NCBI GenBank assembly: GCA_964571195.1
Contig: CAZNAD010000002.1
Span: 62,001 to 126,000, forward strand
Direction: 5' to 3'
Source: PALSA-1006 sp964571195
Lineage (GTDB): Bacteria > Pseudomonadota > Gammaproteobacteria > Burkholderiales > Gallionellaceae
Length of the DNA stretch: 64,000 nucleotides
Shown: positions 8,528 to 16,777 of the stretch, in pieces
Layout of the letters: each line of letters opens with the position of its first letter
How positions within the stretch are numbered: position 1 is the stretch's first letter
Program-made: the position numbers and the translations under genes
Notes under the pieces: generated by a model
What the model saw: only the letters and a program-made list of their open reading frames with translations
Database searches by the model: none
What the model was told of the DNA's origin: nothing

Positions 8528-10021
8528 ATGAAGAAACTAATCGCTTCTCTTATGCTGCTGGTTACGCTGAGTGGTCTGGCAGCGCCAGTGTTTGCTGAAG
8601 AGGCTGCACCTGCGGCGGCTGCCGCGACGGTTGTGGCTCCTGCTGCGGAGGCTGCCCCGGCCGCTCCCGCTCCCGAGGCTGCTCCCGCTCCGGCTCCTAC
8701 ACCTAACAAGGGCGACACCAGCTTCATGTTGATCGTCACTGTGCTGGTGATCATGATGTCCATTCCCGGTCTGGCCCTGTTCTACGGCGGTCTGGTGCGC
8801 AGCAAGAACATGCTGTCCATCCTTGTACAAGTGTTCAGCATCTTCGCGCTGATCTCGGTGTTGTGGGCGATCTACGGCTACTCGCTGGCGTTCACCACAG
8901 GCAACGCGTTCATCGGTGGTTTTGATCGCTTGTTCCTGAAAGGCGTCTTTGATCCAGTCTCGGGTGCGGTCGCCAATGCTGCAACATTCAGCAAGGGCGT
9001 ATACATCCCTGAGTTCGCCTTCGTTGCCTTCCAGGCTACGTTCGCCGCCATCACTGTGGCGCTGATCGTCGGTGCGTTCGCCGAGCGTATGAAGTTCTCC
9101 GCTGTGCTGTTGTTTTCGGCACTGTGGTTCACCTTCGCATACTTGCCGATTGCACACATGGTGTGGTTCTGGGCGGGTCCCGATGCCTATACCGACGCTG
9201 CTGCTGCTGAAGCCGCGACTGCATCGGCTGGCTGGTTGTTTGCCAAGGGTGCGCTGGACTTCGCTGGCGGTACCGTGGTGCACATCAACGCCGCTGTTGC
9301 GGGTCTGGTCGGTGCATTCCTGGTGGGCAAGCGTATCGGTTACGGCAAAGAGCCGATGGCTCCGCACAATCTGGTGATGACCATGATCGGCGCTTCCCTG
9401 TTGTGGGTGGGTTGGTTCGGTTTCAACGCAGGTTCTGCACTGGAAGCGGGCGGTACGGCTACTCTGGCGTTCGCTAACACCCTGTTTGCTACTGCCGCTG
9501 CCGTGCTGACTTGGCTGGCTTGCGAATGGCTGTTGAAGGGTAAGCCCAGCCTGTTGGGTGCTGCATCCGGTGCGGTTGCCGGTCTGGTAGCGATTACTCC
9601 TGCTTGCGGTTGGGTCGGAATCGGTGGCGGTCTGGTGATCGGTGCACTGGCTGGCGTGGTCTGCTTCTGGGGTGTTACCGGCCTGAAGAAACTGCTGGGT
9701 GCGGATGATGCGTTGGACGTGTTCGGTATCCATGGCATCGGCGGTATCCTGGGTGCGTTGCTCACCGGTGTGTTCAACACCTGGAGCATGGGCGGTACCG
9801 GCATCATCGACTACGTAAACAACACCATCGTCGATACGACTATCGGTGCGCAAGTGTGGATCCAGGCACAAGCCGTAGGAACCACGATCATCTGGTCTGG
9901 TGTGGTGGCCTTTATCTGCTACAAGCTGGTTGATCTGACTATCGGTCTGCGTGTGAAAGAAGAAGATGAGCGTGAAGGTCTGGACACAACGTCCCACGGC
10001 GAGCGCGCTTACAACGGCTAA
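8528..10021 (+). CDS. amtB: ammonium transporter
   Basis: This 497-residue Amt/Mep/Rh channel has a cleavable signal peptide (to about residue 23), an Ala/Pro-rich periplasmic leader (about 24-60) and eleven transmembrane helices. Conserved features include GLALFYGGLVR at the first helix, the twin-histidine blocks (GGTVVHINA, FGIHGIGGILGALLTG) and the acidic NP-like DFAGG. The C-terminal tail (RVKEEDEREGLD) is the expected GlnK/DraG interaction site. It is translated from a GGAG site just after glnK and followed by an intrinsic terminator. Confidence 0.97.
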   Translation: MKKLIASLMLLVTLSGLAAPVFAEEAAPAAAAATVVAPAAEAAPAAPAPEAAPAPAPTPNKGDTSFMLIVTVLVIMMSIPGLALFYGGLVRSKNMLSILVQVFSIFALISVLWAIYGYSLAFTTGNAFIGGFDRLFLKGVFDPVSGAVANAATFSKGVYIPEFAFVAFQATFAAITVALIVGAFAERMKFSAVLLFSALWFTFAYLPIAHMVWFWAGPDAYTDAAAAEAATASAGWLFAKGALDFAGGTVVHINAAVAGLVGAFLVGKRIGYGKEPMAPHNLVMTMIGASLLWVGWFGFNAGSALEAGGTATLAFANTLFATAAAVLTWLACEWLLKGKPSLLGAASGAVAGLVAITPACGWVGIGGGLVIGALAGVVCFWGVTGLKKLLGADDALDVFGIHGIGGILGALLTGVFNTWSMGGTGIIDYVNNTIVDTTIGAQVWIQAQAVGTTIIWSGVVAFICYKLVDLTIGLRVKEEDEREGLDTTSHGERAYNG

Positions 10022-10060
10022 GCTCTAAGTCTCCTCCCGAAGCTGTCTTAGCTTCGTTCA

Positions 10061-10086
10061 GGGGCTCCGCAAGGAGCCCCTTTTTT
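10061..10086 (+). terminator. intrinsic terminator after amtB
   Basis: GGGGCTCC-GCAA-GGAGCCCC is a perfect eight-pair stem with a tetraloop followed by six T. It lies 40 nt after the amtB stop and closes the porin-glnK-amtB transcript. Confidence 0.92.
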
Positions 10087-10115
10087 ATGTCTGATGTTGA
10101 TGTGCAGCGTTATTA

Positions 10116-10143
10116 TTGACAAATAAGCATATGCTTATATAAT
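10116..10143 (+). promoter_or_regulatory. consensus sigma-70 promoter with a palindrome in the spacer
   Basis: TTGACA (10116-10121) and TATAAT (10138-10143) are perfect hexamers with a 16-bp spacer. The spacer holds the perfect 16-bp palindrome ATAAGCATATGCTTAT (10123-10138), which overlaps the -10 by one base. A repressor bound there would occlude RNA polymerase; the regulator is unknown. The promoter points into the hairpin-rich non-coding stretch at 10149-10258. Confidence 0.8.
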
Positions 10144-10148
10144 GATCC

Positions 10149-10258
10149 GCTGTGGCTAACGCTACAGCACACTTTCCCTCCCTTTTAGTGTGCGGCCTTA
10201 ACTCTCCCCCTGTTGTTAAGGCATTCGCCCCTGATCTGTCTGGATCAGGGGCTTTTTT
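10149..10258 (+). ncRNA. candidate structured small RNA with pyrimidine-rich loops
   Basis: Starting 5-6 nt after a perfect -10, about 110 nt can fold as four consecutive hairpins. The first is GCTGTGGC-TAAC-GCTACAGC (10149-10168). The second is GCACACT/AGTGTGC (10167-10193), with loop TTCCCTCCCTTTT, and shares two bases with the first. The third is GCCTTAAC/GTTAAGGC (10195-10222), with loop TCTCCCCCTGTT. The last is an intrinsic terminator. No convincing coding frame lies inside. The C-rich loops resemble anti-Shine-Dalgarno loops of known trans-acting sRNAs. I do not recognise a named family. Confidence 0.65.
10227..10258 (+). terminator. intrinsic terminator of the candidate small RNA
   Basis: GCCCCTGATC and GATCAGGGGC form a perfect ten-pair stem with a six-base loop, followed by six T (10253-10258). 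It ends 50 nt before the DUF2798 gene, so that gene needs read-through or its own promoter. Confidence 0.9.
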
Positions 10259-10308
10259 CGCACAGATGAGTCGGTGCGGTACAGGGGTGGCAATCTGGAG
10301 ATGTTTCA

Positions 10309-10539
10309 ATGAATCCGCAAAAGAAGTTTCATCTGGTGTTTTCTTTCGTCATGGCTGCCGCCATGGTGTTCATCATGACTTTTGTCATCACGCTCGCCAA
10401 TGTCGGCTGGATAGAGGGATTTGTATCGGTCTGGTTTCGGGCGTTCGTGATTGCCTATACCGTTGCGGTACCGGTGATTTTCTTCCTTGCCCCGCTAGCG
10501 AGAAAGCTGACCGGGCGTATCCTGGGTATGCCGGTCTGA
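10309..10539 (+). CDS. DUF2798 small membrane protein
   Basis: This 76-residue protein has two predicted transmembrane helices (about 9-32 and 44-65) and fits the DUF2798 family of unknown function. A GGAG site lies ahead of the ATG. It follows the candidate small RNA and its terminator. Nothing in the sequence gives a substrate or partner. Confidence 0.75.
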   Translation: MNPQKKFHLVFSFVMAAAMVFIMTFVITLANVGWIEGFVSVWFRAFVIAYTVAVPVIFFLAPLARKLTGRILGMPV

Positions 10540-10568
10540 CGGAAAGCCGCCTCGTTTTTTTGGGGCGA

Positions 10569-12254
10569 TCAGGCAGTTATTGATGTCGAAAGACAATGCT
10601 GCTCGAACGTTTGTGCCGGAACCGGTTTGCCAAACAGGTAGCCTTGGAATCTGGTGCAGCCGTATTGGCGCAGAAAGGCGAGCTGTTCATCCGTCTCCAC
10701 GCCTTCGGCAATAACTTCCAATCCGAAATTGTGGGCGATGTTGATGATGGTGCGAGTCATCACGCGACTGTTCTTGTCGCGGGAAATATCGCGCACGAAG
10801 GACTGGTCAATCTTGAGCTGTTCCAGCGGCAGGCGCGTCAAATACGCCAGCGATGAATAGCCGGTGCCGAAATCGTCCATGGAGAAACGGACACCGATGG
10901 TGCGCAATTCCAGCATCTTTTCGATCGCCTCTTCGATATCGTTCAGGATGAAACTTTCGGTGAGTTCCAGTTTGAGCTGTGTGGCGCGGATGCCGCTCTG
11001 TTCTATGGTCTCTTTCACCAGTTCGACGAAATACGGCTGGCTCAATTGTCTGGCGCTAATGTTTACGGCGAGGCGGATGTCGCGCATTGCGGGTTCGCGT
11101 TCCCATTTTTTCAATTGCTGGCAGGCCTGCTCGAGCACCCAGTCGCCGATGGGCAGGATCATGCCGATCTCTTCGGCCAGCGGGATGAACTGGGCCGGAG
11201 ACACCATGCCGCGCTCGGGATGGTTCCAGCGGAGCAATGCTTCAGCACCAACAACATGCCCGGCATCATCCACCTGCATCTGGTAATGCAGCATCAATTG
11301 CTGCGAGCGTAGTGATGCGCGCAGGTCTTGTTCCAGCTCGGCGCGATAATCCATTCTGGCCTGCATCGCCGGGTCGAAGAAACATACCTTGTTACGTCCC
11401 GAAGCCTTGGCCTGATACATGGCCAGATCGGACTGCTTCAACACTTCGTCCAAGCTGTTCTGGTGGCCGCGAAACAGGCTGACGCCGATACTGGGCGAGC
11501 TATGATGTTCGATACCGTTGAGCTGGTAGGGGAGGCTCAGTTCGTTGCGGATTTTCTCGGCGATGGTCTCGGCCTGTACCGCAGCCTCTTGCGCAATACT
11601 GTTGAGAGATTCCAAAGCGACCACGAACTCGTCGCCGCCCAGGCGCGCTACGGTGTCACCCTCGCGCACATTGCGCGAAAGGCGGCTGGCGACCTCCTGC
11701 AACAACAGATCACCGTAGTCGTGCCCCTGAGTATCATTAAGGGATTTGAAATTGTCCAGATCGATGAACATCAGCGCACCGTGTTTGCCGCTGCGCGCAC
11801 TGATGCTCATGCTCTGCGCCAGCCGTTCCTGCAACAGGCGGCGATTGGGCAAAGTTGTCAGCGCATCATAGAAGGCTAGCCGGTGAATGTCTTCTTCGGT
11901 CTGTTTGCGCAAGGTGATGTCTTGCACCATGAACAGCACGACCTGTTCATCGCCCATTCTGGTCAGGGAAAGGTCGGCCAGATAGGTATGGGCTCCCAGA
12001 CTGCCAGTGTGTTCGAAAGTGACATCGGTACGATGGATGCCGTCTTGCAGTACAGCGTCGACCATTTCATTCAGCGCGGCGACCTGAAGAAAAGTGCCCA
12101 GACGTTGGCCTTGCCACGCCTGTCCCGCGTTTAGCCCGAACATGCGTAATACGGCACTGTTGGCAAGGCGAATGGTGCCATCGCTATCCAGCACGATGAA
12201 GCCGATCGGCATGTTGCCGCCAATCTCGGCGAGCAGGGCGGGAACGTCGCGCAT
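10569..12254 (-). CDS. PAS-GGDEF-EAL cyclic-di-GMP turnover protein
   Basis: This 561-residue cytoplasmic protein has an N-terminal PAS domain (about 8-125), a GGDEF diguanylate cyclase domain (about 130-300) and an EAL phosphodiesterase domain (about 310-555). The cyclase signature RLGGDEF is intact with an inhibitory RxxD site (REGD) five residues ahead. EAL catalytic motifs EALLRW, DDFGTGYSSL and EGVET are present, so both activities look possible. It lies 35 nt downstream of nifA on the same strand, so it may be co-transcribed with nifLA. The PAS ligand is unknown. Confidence 0.92.
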   Translation of the reverse strand: MRDVPALLAEIGGNMPIGFIVLDSDGTIRLANSAVLRMFGLNAGQAWQGQRLGTFLQVAALNEMVDAVLQDGIHRTDVTFEHTGSLGAHTYLADLSLTRMGDEQVVLFMVQDITLRKQTEEDIHRLAFYDALTTLPNRRLLQERLAQSMSISARSGKHGALMFIDLDNFKSLNDTQGHDYGDLLLQEVASRLSRNVREGDTVARLGGDEFVVALESLNSIAQEAAVQAETIAEKIRNELSLPYQLNGIEHHSSPSIGVSLFRGHQNSLDEVLKQSDLAMYQAKASGRNKVCFFDPAMQARMDYRAELEQDLRASLRSQQLMLHYQMQVDDAGHVVGAEALLRWNHPERGMVSPAQFIPLAEEIGMILPIGDWVLEQACQQLKKWEREPAMRDIRLAVNISARQLSQPYFVELVKETIEQSGIRATQLKLELTESFILNDIEEAIEKMLELRTIGVRFSMDDFGTGYSSLAYLTRLPLEQLKIDQSFVRDISRDKNSRVMTRTIINIAHNFGLEVIAEGVETDEQLAFLRQYGCTRFQGYLFGKPVPAQTFEQHCLSTSITA

Positions 12255-12289
12255 GCGGGGTCCAATAATAATTTATCAAAAGGCCGGAG

Positions 12290-13837
12290 TTATATCTGGC
12301 GCACCTTGATGTTCAGCGTCTGGATACGGTAGGCGATCTGGCGCGGGGTCATCTCGAGCAATCGTGCGGCCTTGGCTTGCACCCAGCCCGCCTGTTCCAG
12401 CGCGGCGATGACTTTCTCGCGCTCATCCAGATTGGGATCGTCGAGATCCAGATTCTGAACGGCACCACGGCTGGCGGAGACCTTCTCGTCAATGCCGGTA
12501 AGCAGGATGGCATCGCGGTCGATCAGATTCCCTTCCGTCATCACCGAAGCGCGTTCCAGGCAGTTCTCCAGTTCGCGCACGTTGCCCGGCCAGTCATGGT
12601 GCATCAGGATACGCAATGCGGTATCGCTCAACGCAAGCGGACGGCCCTGCTGGGTGCCAATCTTGTCAACCAAGAAACGCGCGATTTCGGGGATGTCTTC
12701 CATGCGCTCGCGCAGTGGAGGCAGGTACAGCGGCATCACGTTGAGACGGTAATACAAGTCCTCGCGGAAACGGCCAGCCTCCACTTCGGCTTCCAGGTCG
12801 CGATGTGTCGCGGCGACCACGCGCACGTCCACTTTCACGGTGCGCGTGCCGCCCACCCGTTCTAGCTCACCTTCCTGTAATACGCGCAACAACTTCGCCT
12901 GGAACGACGCGGAGATCTCGCCGATCTCGTCGAGGAACACCGTGCCGCCTTCGGCTTGTTCGAAGCGACCTTTGCGTTGCGCCACTGCGCCGGTGAAGGC
13001 ACCTTTCTCGTGGCCGAACAGCTCGCTCTCCAGCAAGGTTTCAGGCAAGGCGGCACAGTTCAGTTTGACGAAGCTGCCGCGCGCGCGCGGCGAGTTGTAA
13101 TGGATGGCGTTGGCGATCAACTCTTTGCCGGTGCCGGTCTCGCCACGGATCAGCACGGTGGTGTTCCATTTCGCTACCAGACGCACCTGCTCGAAGATGC
13201 GGCGCATCGGTTGGGTGTGGCCGATGATGTTGTCGAAGCCGTATTGTCCGCGCACGCTGCGGCGCAACACATCGCGCTCCTCCACGATCTCACGTTTCTC
13301 CTGCGCCACTTCCTGCGACAGGCGCACACTCTGCCCGATCAGGTTGGCGACCATTTCGAGGAAGTGCTGATATTCGTCCAGTTTTTCGGTGACGCCGGGC
13401 GCGGGTTGCGCAGCCAGCACGCCGACCACTTTTTTGCCCTGGCGGATAGGCACACCGACAAACGCGCCCTGCGGGTTGTAGATGCCGAGGCGGGAGAGGA
13501 AACGCGGCTCATCCATGATGCAGCGCACCGCGATGCTGTTGCCGGTTTTGAGGATGGTGCCGACCACGCCCTCGCCGGGCAGATAGCTGACTTCTTCGGT
13601 GACGGTGTCGGATACGCCGTACACCAGCGACACTTGCAATTCGCCGCTCGCCGCATCGATCAGGCTGACCATGCCGCGCTCCAGCGCCATACCTTCGTGC
13701 AAAGCGTGTAACACCCCGTCCAGTGTCTCTTTGAAATTGAGCGAATGGGACAACACCCGGCTGACTTGATAAAGCGTCTCCAGCTCTGCGCGCAGCAGAT
13801 CCAGTTCGTTACTTCCTTTTGCTGGCAAATTAGACAT
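12290..13837 (-). CDS. nifA: NifA, nif-specific sigma-54 enhancer-binding activator
   Basis: This 515-residue protein has a GAF domain (about 15-165), a AAA+ domain with Walker A GETGTGKE and the sigma-54 contact loop GAFTGA, and a C-terminal Fis-type helix-turn-helix (AKAARLLEMTPRQIAYRI). The interdomain linker lacks the C-x4-C motif of oxygen-sensitive NifA proteins, consistent with control by a separate NifL. The start at 13837 follows GGGAGG closely; an upstream in-frame ATG at 13855 lacks such a site. It overlaps nifL by 8 nt. Its TGT-N10-ACA sites occur at 15493, 24696 and 35401. Confidence 0.96.
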   Translation of the reverse strand: MSNLPAKGSNELDLLRAELETLYQVSRVLSHSLNFKETLDGVLHALHEGMALERGMVSLIDAASGELQVSLVYGVSDTVTEEVSYLPGEGVVGTILKTGNSIAVRCIMDEPRFLSRLGIYNPQGAFVGVPIRQGKKVVGVLAAQPAPGVTEKLDEYQHFLEMVANLIGQSVRLSQEVAQEKREIVEERDVLRRSVRGQYGFDNIIGHTQPMRRIFEQVRLVAKWNTTVLIRGETGTGKELIANAIHYNSPRARGSFVKLNCAALPETLLESELFGHEKGAFTGAVAQRKGRFEQAEGGTVFLDEIGEISASFQAKLLRVLQEGELERVGGTRTVKVDVRVVAATHRDLEAEVEAGRFREDLYYRLNVMPLYLPPLRERMEDIPEIARFLVDKIGTQQGRPLALSDTALRILMHHDWPGNVRELENCLERASVMTEGNLIDRDAILLTGIDEKVSASRGAVQNLDLDDPNLDEREKVIAALEQAGWVQAKAARLLEMTPRQIAYRIQTLNIKVRQI

Positions 13838-15401
13838 GGTTACCTCCCGCCGCACAGGGCAGTTGTACGCGAACCCGGCAACCCGTGTGATATTCCGGGT
13901 CGATGTCTATGGTGCCGCTGTGGCGGCTCGCCACCTCCTGTGCCATGGCCAGCCCCAGGCCGAGATGTTGCCGCGCCGCACCTTTGGTGGTGAAGAAAGG
14001 TTGGAATACCTTGTAGCGCAACGCTTCGGCGATGCCGGGGCCGCTGTCTTCGACGAATACCTCGATGTGATCGCTGCGCATGTTGCACAAGATGCGCAGC
14101 TCGCGCCGTCCGCCGCGCCGTTCGTTTACCGCCTCGATGGCATTGGAGAGCAGTTGTTTGAACAGATTGGAGAGCTGTGCCAGATGGCCGAAAACCAATG
14201 CAGGACGCGGCGCAGGTTGCCATTCCACCACGATGCCTGCGCCGAGCAGACTGCCGGTAGTGAGTTTCAGCACATCTGCCAGCACCACGTTGAGGTCAAC
14301 ATTCTGCAAGGCCTCGTCGCTTTCATTCGGGATACAGGCACGCAAAGTCTCCAGTGCTTCACGGCTCTTCTGGATGGCTTCTCCCAACGCACTGGCCGGA
14401 ATGCCGTCCGCAGCGCCCTGAGTGGGAGCCTGATTGGATAGGCGACGCTCCAGCATGTGTGCGGCAGCGCTGAGCATATTGAGCGGTCCTTCCAGCTGAT
14501 ACACCGCACCGGCCAGCGTCTCGCGTAGTCCCTGGATGCGTTCCTGCTCGGACAGCAAAGCGCGCAGGCTGTTGATGCGCAGGGCTTCTTGTTGGCGCTT
14601 GAGTTCGCTGATGTCCTGAATGGTGAGCAGCAGGTAGTGGCGGCGCAAGGGTTCGTAAAAAGCATCCGCGCCGACGTCGTGTTCCTCGAACCACGAGATC
14701 GCACACGAGAACCAGCGTGCCGGTCGGTTGGCCGATTCGATACAGACTTCACGCGCCGAGATATTGCGGTGCCGCTCCTGTGCCTTGGTATAGGCATCGC
14801 CCATCTGCGCACGCACGGCTTCAAGCAATTTTGCGGCAGGCTCCTTGCCCAGATCGCCGATTAATTTCTTGTATTCCTGATTGTCCAGCAGCACGCGCTC
14901 TTTTTCGTCCAGCAGCACGATGGCGACTTGAGCTGCGTCCACCACCGATTCGATCAGTGTCTTCTGATTCTGCACCTGACGTTCGAGACGGTGCACTTCG
15001 GTCACATCCCGTTGCATGCCGAGGTAATGCGTGGTCAGCCCGTCCTCGCTGACCACCGGAGTGATGGTAACGTCGGCCAGATAACGGCTGCCATCCTTGC
15101 GTTTGTTCACCAGCAGACCGTTCCACGGACGCTGGCGCTGGATTTGTGCCCACAACGTCTCGTACACCAACTTGGGGGTGACACGGTAAGACAGGATGGA
15201 CTCGTTGTGGCCGACGATTTCTTCCTGCCCATAGCCGGTGGTGCGCTGGAACGCGCCGTTAGCATAGAGGATGTTGGCGCGCGCATCGGTGATGGAAATC
15301 GCCAGTGCGGCTTGCTCCACCGCTTTGCGGAACAGATGCGGTGGAACGCCGTCGCCGCTGTCGGATACCGGGGCGGCGGAAGAGGGAGTGGGCTTGGACA
15401 T
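13830..15401 (-). CDS. nifL: NifL, redox/nitrogen-sensing anti-activator of NifA
   Basis: This 523-residue protein has two PAS domains (about 20-135, the FAD-binding redox sensor in known NifL, and about 145-260). A histidine-kinase-like helical region (about 275-340) and a GHKL ATPase domain (about 405-518; DSGPGIAE, GLGLAMAQE) follow. NifL inhibits NifA by direct contact under oxygen or fixed nitrogen rather than by phosphotransfer. The start at 15401 follows GGAG; a longer frame from 15491 would run through the sigma-54 promoter. Overlap with nifA supports coupled, stoichiometric synthesis. Confidence 0.95.
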   Translation of the reverse strand: MSKPTPSSAAPVSDSGDGVPPHLFRKAVEQAALAISITDARANILYANGAFQRTTGYGQEEIVGHNESILSYRVTPKLVYETLWAQIQRQRPWNGLLVNKRKDGSRYLADVTITPVVSEDGLTTHYLGMQRDVTEVHRLERQVQNQKTLIESVVDAAQVAIVLLDEKERVLLDNQEYKKLIGDLGKEPAAKLLEAVRAQMGDAYTKAQERHRNISAREVCIESANRPARWFSCAISWFEEHDVGADAFYEPLRRHYLLLTIQDISELKRQQEALRINSLRALLSEQERIQGLRETLAGAVYQLEGPLNMLSAAAHMLERRLSNQAPTQGAADGIPASALGEAIQKSREALETLRACIPNESDEALQNVDLNVVLADVLKLTTGSLLGAGIVVEWQPAPRPALVFGHLAQLSNLFKQLLSNAIEAVNERRGGRRELRILCNMRSDHIEVFVEDSGPGIAEALRYKVFQPFFTTKGAARQHLGLGLAMAQEVASRHSGTIDIDPEYHTGCRVRVQLPCAAGGNHV

Positions 15402-15435
15402 TGAAGCTCCATTGTTTGAATGATGACAATGAATC

Positions 15436-15451
15436 AGCAATAACCATGCCC
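15436..15451 (-). promoter_or_regulatory. sigma-54 promoter for nifLA
   Basis: On the minus strand GGGCATGGTTATTGCT fits TGGCACG-N4-TTGCW with two mismatches and exact GG-N10-GC spacing. It lies 35 bp upstream of the nifL ATG. The upstream side holds a NifA-type site and an NtrC-like site, as for NtrC-activated nifLA operons. Confidence 0.65.
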
Positions 15452-15492
15452 AAGCAAGCAAGAGAGTGTATGCACCGATGTGATGCGGCAAA

Positions 15493-15508
15493 TGTCCGCT
15501 TTACGACA
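15493..15508. promoter_or_regulatory. NifA upstream activating sequence
   Basis: TGT-CCGCTTTACG-ACA is a perfect TGT-N10-ACA site. It is about 107 bp upstream of the rnfA -24 element and about 43 bp from the nifL -24 element. Position best suits activation of rnfA; an effect on nifL is possible. Confidence 0.8.
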
Positions 15509-15546
15509 TCTGGGTGGGATGGGCTGCGACAAAGCTTGGCTATTTT

Positions 15547-15563
15547 TGCACCGTGCTGGTGCG
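15547..15563. promoter_or_regulatory. NtrC-like binding site
   Basis: TGCACC-GTGCT-GGTGCG matches the NtrC dyad TGCACC-N5-GGTGCA at all but the last base. It is about 100 bp upstream of the nifL -24 element, suggesting NtrC activation of nifLA. It lies only 52 bp from the rnfA -24. Confidence 0.65.
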
Positions 15564-15614
15564 TGTGCGCACCAAATGCCTGATTTTGTGCCACTCGATT
15601 TTTTTGTGGGCGAC

Positions 15615-15630
15615 TGGCACGGCGCTTGCA
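15615..15630 (+). promoter_or_regulatory. sigma-54 promoter for the rnf operon
   Basis: TGGCACGGCGCTTGCA is a perfect match to TGGCACG-N4-TTGCA. Transcription should start near 15641, leaving a short leader with AGGAG before the rnfA ATG at 15656. Confidence 0.92.
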
Positions 15631-15655
15631 AGGAGGAGCGCAGGAGAGCGTCGAT

Positions 15656-16231
15656 ATGAGTGAATACCTGTTACTGCTATTGAGTACCGTGCTGGTGAAC
15701 AACGTGGTACTGGTGAAGTTCTTGGGGTTGTGCCCGTTCATGGGCATATCCAAGAAGACCGACACCGCCATCAGCATGGGGTTGGCTACCACCTTTGTGA
15801 TGACCATGGCCTCGGCTTCGTGCTGGATGCTGGAACACTGGCTGCTCGTTCCATTGGGTATGACGTATCTGCGCATCCTCGTTTACATCCTCGTCATCGC
15901 CGTCGTGGTGCAGTTCACCGAGATGGTGGTACGCAAGACTAATCCGGCGCTGTATCAGGTGCTGGGTATCTACCTGCCGCTCATTACTACCAATTGCGCC
16001 GTGCTGGGCATCCCTTTATTGACCACGCAAGAGAAGCTGCCGTTTACGGAAAGCCTGCTGTACGGCTTCGGTTCCGCAGCGGGCTTCACGCTGGTGATGG
16101 TGCTGTTTGCCGGATTGCGCGAACGTCTGGCGTTGGCGCAAGTGCCGCCCGCATTCGTCGGCGCACCAATCGGATTTATCACCGCAAGCCTGTTGGCCTT
16201 GGCCTTCATGGGTTTTGCGGGACTCGTATAA
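15656..16231 (+). CDS. rnfA: Rnf electron transport complex subunit A
   Basis: RnfA is a 191-residue six-helix inner-membrane subunit of the ion-translocating NADH:ferredoxin oxidoreductase. In nitrogen fixers it uses the ion gradient to make reduced ferredoxin or flavodoxin for nitrogenase. The family opening LLLLLSTVLVNNVVLVKFLGLCPFMG and the internal TTNCAVLG cysteine motif are present. The start at 15656 follows AGGAG; an earlier in-frame codon at 15626 lies inside the sigma-54 promoter. It is first of six rnf genes plus rnfH. Confidence 0.96.
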   Translation: MSEYLLLLLSTVLVNNVVLVKFLGLCPFMGISKKTDTAISMGLATTFVMTMASASCWMLEHWLLVPLGMTYLRILVYILVIAVVVQFTEMVVRKTNPALYQVLGIYLPLITTNCAVLGIPLLTTQEKLPFTESLLYGFGSAAGFTLVMVLFAGLRERLALAQVPPAFVGAPIGFITASLLALAFMGFAGLV

Positions 16232-16243
16232 CAGGAGGCCGGA

Positions 16244-16777
16244 ATGTTTATCGCTGTCGTCAGTCTGACTATCCTCGGTGCGGCCATGGGGCTGTTCCTC
16301 GGTTACTCCGCACGCAAGCTTGAGGTGGAAGGTAATCCGCTGGTCGCTGAGATACAGGCCATCCTGCCCGGTTCGCAATGCGGCCAGTGCGGCTTCCCCG
16401 GTTGTGCCGGTGCGGCACAAGCATTAGCTGATCGCAATGCACCTATTACTTTGTGCCCGCCCGGTGGACGTGCAGTGGTGCAGGCGCTGGGATTGAAGCT
16501 CGGCATCGAAGCGGATCTGTCGGCGGTGAAAGAAAGCGGCCCGATGATCGCCGAAGTGAAAGAAGAGATCTGCATCGGTTGCACGCGCTGCTTCAAGGTG
16601 TGCCCGACCGATGCGATCATGGGTGCTGCACAACAGATTCATGTGGTGTTCCGTGAAGCCTGCACCGCTTGCGGCAAATGCGAGGAAGTGTGCCCGACCG
16701 AATCAGTGAAGCTGCAACCCATCCCGGTGACGCTGCAATCATGGCACTGGCATAAACCGATAGGGGAGGCAGCATGA
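16244..16777 (+). CDS. rnfB: Rnf complex iron-sulfur subunit B
   Basis: This 177-residue subunit has an N-terminal membrane anchor (about 5-25), a four-cysteine 4Fe-4S domain (QCGQCGFPGCAGAAQAL, about 45-62) and two ferredoxin-type clusters (CIGCTRCFKVCP and CTACGKCEEVCP). RnfB is the presumed exit or entry port for ferredoxin electrons. It overlaps rnfC by four bases (ATGA). Residue composition and gene order fit the nif-associated Rnf1 type. Confidence 0.95.
   Translation: MFIAVVSLTILGAAMGLFLGYSARKLEVEGNPLVAEIQAILPGSQCGQCGFPGCAGAAQALADRNAPITLCPPGGRAVVQALGLKLGIEADLSAVKESGPMIAEVKEEICIGCTRCFKVCPTDAIMGAAQQIHVVFREACTACGKCEEVCPTESVKLQPIPVTLQSWHWHKPIGEAA

Noticed and set aside
8537..9997. 486-codon minus-strand frame opposite amtB
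   Set aside because: Low-complexity Gln/His-rich translation with no family features; a shadow of amtB.
10540..10568. T-run after the DUF2798 gene as a terminator
   Set aside because: Only a weak imperfect stem surrounds the T-run; no convincing hairpin precedes it on either strand.
15626..15655. Upstream start for rnfA at 15626
   Set aside because: It lies within the sigma-54 -12 element, ahead of the predicted transcription start; ATG 15656 has a proper ribosome-binding site.
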